Source: Liolophura sinensis
Taxonomy: Eukaryota; Mollusca; Polyplacophora; Chitonida; Chitonidae
Reading direction: 5' to 3'
DNA: 64,000 nt
Assembly: GCF_032854445.1 (NCBI RefSeq)
Contig: NC_088299.1
Location: forward strand, 2,333,001 to 2,397,000
A program made the position numbers and the translations under genes. The notes below the pieces were generated by a model. The model had not been told where the DNA came from. It saw only the letters and a list, made by a program, of their open reading frames with translations, and made no database searches. Of the stretch, positions 58,880-64,000 are shown in pieces (positions within the stretch are counted from its first letter, which is position 1; each line of letters begins with the position of its first letter).

Positions 58880-59960
58880 TTCGAACGTTTGTCGTCAATA
58901 AATAAACAAATAAATGCGACAAGTCTTCAATTAGGAATGAACCCATAATTATCTCCCATTGCTTTTAGACAAAATGTCCTCTTAAAATTCAGTGCACACG
59001 TCAGCTTCGTGCTGGATTCATTCATTCATTCAATCATTCATTTATTTACACTCAAAGACTGGACAAACGCTGGTATGACAAAGAAAGGATTACTTGGCAG
59101 GCTGCATTGTTAGATATGTTCACACGATCACAGGTTATTTTAGTGTTTGAGCTACCGCGTGGATATTTCCACCACATACTCATTTTCTACAAACTGGAGG
59201 TATATCTTGTCAAACTGTCTCAGGAAGGAAATTGTCTGTGATGTAACAACCCGGACAAAATTTAACCAACCTAATCCCACCCGTTTAGAACAGTTGCGTA
59301 AGTGATTATATAGACGAAATTTAATTCCCTGTTTGCATGATTATGTTTCGAAACATTTTGTTTTTAGATAGTAACTTCTTCTTGTAATCCCTCAGAGAAA
59401 TGACCGCTGCATCTATTATGCCCTCATGGATTTTTGTAGTTAAACTGGGAAATGTCAAAAATTCCAAGAAAAGCTCAGCATGCTATTAGTTTAGAGGCAA
59501 AGTTTTCTAAGAGGAAAAAACAACTCTTTACAATGGAGCGTCATTTACCAATTATTGTAATAATAATTTATTGATTGTTGCCTAAGCCATACTCAAAATT
59601 TTTGGTGGCCGTTTTAATAATGGGTGGAGTAAAGCGGAGTTCTCACGGAAACCGCCCACCTTTGGCAAATGACTCACCAACCATCCCAAAGGGAAAGACG
59701 GGTATAGATTAAATTTGGTTCAACAAAACGACCACACCAATGTCGTCCACCGCTTATAGTCACCAAGGCCTCAAGAAAACGGAGAGCCGTAAAATCTACG
59801 CATTTTATGTCCATGTTCAACTTGAATGGCGTTTCGCACGTGCATTTTTGTCTTTCCTCTTTACGTGCATCACATCAGTGCAGATTCGTCCGGGAGCCGT
59901 AGAAGTGCAGTGGACGAATGGAGTGGGGGAGAGCTTTCAGACATGGCCTGACACACACTG
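58880..59960 (+). repeat. Internal tandem duplication in U4, second copy
   Basis: Partner of 57881-58879. It differs by a 47 bp insertion at 59017-59063, extra text around 59440-59800 and many substitutions. U1 and U2 have only one copy of this part. Confidence 0.83.
59017..59063. mobile_element. 47-bp insertion with CTGGA duplication
   Basis: The first copy reads GTGCTGGACAAACG (about 58009-58022). The second reads GTGCTGGA, then an (ATTC)n tract with CATTTATTTACACTCAAAGA, then CTGGACAAACG. The repeated CTGGA (59012-59016, 59059-59063) fits a target duplication, and the (ATTC)n/ATTTATTT tract could be the tail of a very short minus-strand SINE. Slippage is an alternative. Confidence 0.6.
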
Positions 59961-61060
59961 ATTAGAATGTCAAATATTCTTCACGAGTCAGACAGTTCCT
60001 CGATACTGTCCTGTGCTAAGCCAAAAGAGTCGGATCATGAGGTCTTCTCTCTTTTACCATTGATCATCTTTAAGGCATGCATGTACAAATTTACAGGTAT
60101 GTCTCACATAGTATTAACAATTTCATTGTGAAAGGACGGTTTGAGAGAACACAGGTAGCGTACACTTAGCTCTCATACTTAATAACTGAACAACTGTCGC
60201 TCCTGATTGGTCCCGAGGGAAATTCCGCGAAAAGAAGTACCATATTATTGACACCAATAATATTACTTCATCTAAAAATGTTGACCTCTGTGCATTACTG
60301 GAGTTGTAAAACCCGGTCAACAATTTTGTAGATTTTCACCCGTCCTTAAAGTGCTAATCACTATAGTCTATTTCTTTTAGCCAGTCGACTATATTCAGCT
60401 CTCCGTAATATTAGTCATACTCTCTACCAAAATTGCCTTTCGTTTTTGACACGTAACAACATCAGCTCTACAAGTGGATATGATGAACGTTCATATTCTT
60501 GCAAGGAAATTGAAGTTAGAACACTTTTCCTAAATCATAATGTTAAAGTCCATAAGCTTGGTTTGGACGGCAAGAGTCCATTGCCTCGAGTGATGCCATA
60601 ATCATTCAAAAACCAGTGGAATGCTGGATGCTTGGCGGAGTTCAACGCATTTTGACGGAGAGGCCATCAACTTGTGTCGATTTTTCAGTGTTGGGGTGGT
60701 CGGCTAGGATAGACCGTTATATTGTCGGCGTGGAGAGAACAAAGGATAATGCCACCAGTTTATGGCTCAGCTATTGGTTAAGCTGTAAGAATATCTGTGA
60801 TTGTTCGGAATTTTTTTTGTGCACAGCTGACACGATTTGGAACACCCGCCAAGATGGCGCGGATAGTTGACGCTGTTGTGTAATTGGTTTTGGAACAGAA
60901 CCAGCAGTCATTGTCGCTCCAGGTTCATCTACATGACAAGTAGTTTGTTGCCGGTATAAATCCGAACTCAATTTTCCGTTATTCAGCTTTCATTTAGGGA
61001 CGCACGTTTCAATTGTTTTTTATTCAGACAGATATTTTACAAAATCTGTTCCCAGGCAAG

Positions 61061-62469
61061 ATTGGTTTCAGTAGCAAAAATATCTCAGTTTTTCTTTTTC
61101 TGCATTCTCTCTATTGAAGGCAAATAGACTTATTTTACAAAGAACATCATTAACACGCAGAAGTACATGATATGTTGTAGATAATTTACCACTCAACATA
61201 AATATTGCCTTTTTCTTATTCCATTTGTATACGACGCTAAGCAACACCTAAATATATCGAATTATCTTTTCATTTCGAGTCGGTGTTCGCCAAGGGTTTT
61301 TACTTTCCACTTACATTTCAATGCAATCAAAAAACTGATTTATTTATTTAGGTTATTTGTTTATAATTTACCCAGTTCTGCACCCCAAAATCGCTTATTT
61401 CCCATCAATGCAACGCGGCATCTGTGAAAACATGTAACTGTCTTGGAGACAGTACTGATTGCTCTATGTTGCACCCTGGCCATTTACTGACAGATCTCGT
61501 TATGACCAGTGTGGAATGTGTTGTTATCGGACATCTGAGGTAATTACCATGTCTTCACATTACGTTCACCAGGACTCACTCCCAGCATTTACAAAAACAA
61601 TTTATGCGATAACTGATATGATGAAGTCGTTCCTGTCTGAACTTTCAAAATATAAATTCTAACCTAACTGTCAAAGATGAAATCATTTCATTCCCTCTAC
61701 CGAAAGATTATCCCTTCTGATTTATAATCTTTACCGAAAAATACGGTATCATATTACGACAAACGTCATTACTTATACTGACGAAAACATGTTTTTGAAA
61801 ACACCAATAGGATTCGCGCTTTTTATAGCGATGACTGATACATGTGTGCCAATCAGTAATAACTTGGAGCATGTTTATACTACTTTTCCGCCTAATATAC
61901 TCATTGTTTTTTCCCCGACATTCATTTCATACTGCGATGTAATGCCCTCCAACTTAATGTGAACCTTACAGTACCTTAGAAAGACATGGATATTGAATTC
62001 CCTGAGACATATACCACATGTCAGCTTTTGATGGAAAGAACTGTATAATTCAAGTATTGTTAACGTGGGAGGTGAGGATACCTATCGTTCACACGTGTTT
62101 ATGTAATAACTCCGAAGATATTACGGTTCTCCGTCAGAGATTTTAAAACTTTTTTCTATCTATGCTTTTTTCGGTTATCAATACACCCATTTATGGCGGG
62201 CGAGGATTGATAGGGCTGGTAAGGTTTAACGAGACTGCCTGGCTTGCTATATTCGTGTCTAGCTTTGTAATAAACCAGATGGGGCCTTTGACGCCCCAAG
62301 GACACTTATAAACTTTGACAAGAGCTCTGAACGCCGTTTGTTGTTCTGCATTCTGTCAGTCGACCTCAAATAAAAATTCACCACCAAAGCCCTCGAACGC
62401 ACAGAGAAGAAACTAACAATTTTAAAAAAAAAATCAACTTTGAATATCATACTCCTAATAGCACTTTCA
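61061..62469. other. Non-coding stretch after the U array
   Basis: AT-rich with short ORFs (61459-61662 +, 62259-62450 -) that lack recognisable motifs. No repeats were seen. Confidence 0.4.
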
Positions 62470-62501
62470 TTTATTTATTTGATTGGTGTTTTACGCCGTA
62501 C
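62470..62501 (-). mobile_element. SINE A tail fragment
   Basis: TTTATTTATTTGATTGGTGT and TTTACGCCGTA are the reverse complement of the last 30 or so bases of SINE A. It is probably an extremely 5'-truncated insertion. Confidence 0.85.
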
Positions 62502-64000
62502 GATCAACTAAAGATCTAAATTTAATTGTACATATTAGAGACGGTTCTCTGTTTTGATGTTTCTGTTCTTAACGACATTTTTTTCCATTTCATTCACCCA
62601 CGAGGTTTTATTCTTCATATCCATGATCTATTTCACACCACTAATTGCTTGATTAATTGGGAACCTAACACTAAAATTTCTTACCTGTTTGTTTTACAGT
62701 GTACATTCTTATTTCACAGGAGGGGCTTCCCATGGATTACATCTTTTAGTTCTGAATAAAAAGCAAGTTTAATACATGACATTTCACCAAGAGCTGTTGT
62801 CGTACATAGAAAAATAAAACAAACACAAGTGGAATTTTTTAACCGTCTCTGACCATGGATATTCGGAATGGCTTCCATAATTTTCGCGATGGTTCCGATA
62901 AGATATGACCAGAAGCAACATATTTTGTATGGCTTATTATGTTTCTTGACAGTTCTAATGGTCTGGGTGTACACTTTGGTTTGTTCTTTTCTGACTAGCT
63001 GGTAAGCTTTTCTATGGAAATGCACATCTCTTCAGAATGAGGTGTGGATCCAGTGAATGAGTGAGTACAGAAAACGTTAAGACGGCAATCCTCTGTACAA
63101 AGGAATAAAACACTTACTGGAGAACGATGAAGTTGTAGCCACTGATGTCAAAGTATGGTTTATTCGCTGTAGTATTATCACCAGGAAAACTTCATAGATG
63201 AATTCTTCAGAGAAAGAAAAAATAATAAGTAGCATTCATGGACATGGAATCCAAAGACAACCAGTCCTACTAATGCAGCGTGATGTATTATACCTTGGAA
63301 AACCTTGTCAATATCTTGCCAAAGGTCGTGGGTTTACGCCTGTTTTCTTCACCTATAAAAACAGACCACCAAGAGGAAGTTTCTTGAGTGAAGCGTAATA
63401 ATACGAATTTTGCCACTTGATAACCTTCAGGACAAAACAGACAGAGTATCATACACGTCGCTCAAAACTCAGATCTGGAGTCACGTGATTACAACAAGAG
63501 ACTGACACCCCCAGAGTAAAATGAGGTCGTCATTGCTTTTGCCAAATTCTCAAACCCACCCAGTTACTACATAATTTAGAAGATTATTGTAATTCCTTTT
63601 CATTACTGTTCTATATGCTATTATACAACTTCAGGTTAAAAATGGAAGACTAACCCTAACTAGCAGTCAAGGTACATCGTCACATCACCCTGCCGTCATA
63701 TCGTCCTGTTCCGAAATCTGCGTATTACAGCGTTATTCCAGGATCATGTAACGTCAGACTGCTGCTTAGCATCAGCCACGATGTTGACCAGCTTACAGCA
63801 ACGATGAAATCCGGCCGTGGTCTAAGGGTTAAACGCGCTTGCCTTTCAACGTCTGGGACAAACCTTGGACAGGGAATTTGTACCTTACACTGCCCTCATT
63901 ATTTCTTGGAACTTTAGTCTAAAGTGCGCTGTCTAAAAGGTCATTGAAGATCACTTTTTCCCACCAGTATGAGGTACATAGGAGTGCGTCACGTGTGGAA
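62502..64000. other. Non-coding stretch; possible weak tRNA-like text near 63810
   Basis: CCGGCCGTGGTCTAAGGGTT at about 63811-63830 looks like a tRNA A box region, but no matching B box or stems follow, so no RNA gene is called. Short ORFs only. Confidence 0.35.

Larger units (their letters stand above)
54931..61060 (+). repeat. U unit, copy U4
   Basis: Landmarks: GATGCTGTCTGAACTGTTTG near 55037, CCAAACATTCCGGTCACAC near 55181, degraded 44 bp units near 56345, GGATCTGAAGAGGATATTTC near 57160, TTTACTGTACTAACTAGACGG near 57298, CCAGACGAAACATGCC near 57738, TCTGGCAGTATATCTTGTC near 58133, CAGTCGTCTGGAAGCCAAGG near 58744, then these last blocks again (59160, 59880), GACACGATTTGGAACACCC near 60829 and TTATTCAGCTTTCATTTAGGG near 60979. 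A deletion relative to U2 lies between about 60.35 and 60.65. The array ends near 61.06. Confidence 0.85.

Noticed and set aside
63805-63885. Possible tRNA or SINE head (GGCCGTGGTCTAAGGGTT)
   Set aside because: No B box, no closing stems and no A-rich tail follow.

Overview
This is AT-rich animal nuclear DNA with short ORFs, long poly-A and poly-C runs, minisatellites and many tRNA-derived SINEs. Two SINE families fit sequences I associate with marine molluscs and other lophotrochozoans: one ends in GAAATATTCTTGAGTACGGC followed by an (AAAT)n tail, the other in GACGTTAAACCCCAAGC followed by (ACTC)n. A mollusc-like lophotrochozoan is the best guess; no gene in the window fixes the species. I found no host protein-coding gene, rRNA, operon or CRISPR array. 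The only coding-derived feature I can name is a broken Tc1-type transposase. The longest ORFs lie in minisatellites whose period is a multiple of three, so their length is an artefact. || The main content is old tandem duplication. Positions 1-170 recur at about 2645-2790. From about 3.1 to 27.5 kb, diverged copies of a roughly 4-5 kb unit (called V here) follow one another: V0 end 3.15-3.45, V1 5.45-9.64, V2 10.1-14.44, V3 fragments 17.56-17.64 and 18.97-19.73, V4 20.85-24.77, V5 25.43-27.48 kb. From about 35.8 to 61.06 kb there is a second, unrelated array of an approximately 8.4 kb unit (called U): U0 fragments 35.8-36.76, U1 37.29-43.2, U2 43.2-51.69 (most complete), U3 51.69-54.93 (large internal deletion) and U4 54.93-61.06 kb (with an internal 1 kb tandem duplication). 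Shared motifs keep the same order in every unit, so the arrays arose by tandem duplication followed by deletion, insertion and possibly gene conversion. || Other content: a complete 1.29 kb Tc1-like element with near-identical terminal repeats (16.02-17.32 kb); minisatellites with units of 31 bp (4.56 kb), 33 bp (22.4 kb, higher-order), 48 bp (24.9 kb), 33 bp (27.6 kb) and 44 bp (44.9 kb); a tRNA-like sequence at 15.01 kb; and three SINE families, called A, B and C here. Because the units are paralogous, several SINE insertions can be dated against their empty or shared counterparts. SINE C sits at the same place in V1, V2, V3 and V5, so it predates that array. A SINE B copy in U3 has target-site duplications and empty counterparts in U1 and U2. 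|| Regions 0.17-2.64, 3.45-4.54, 14.46-16.0, 17.3-18.97, 28.5-34.9 and 61.06-64.0 kb hold nothing I recognise beyond short repeats. All similarity statements come from reading by eye; no alignment or database search was run.
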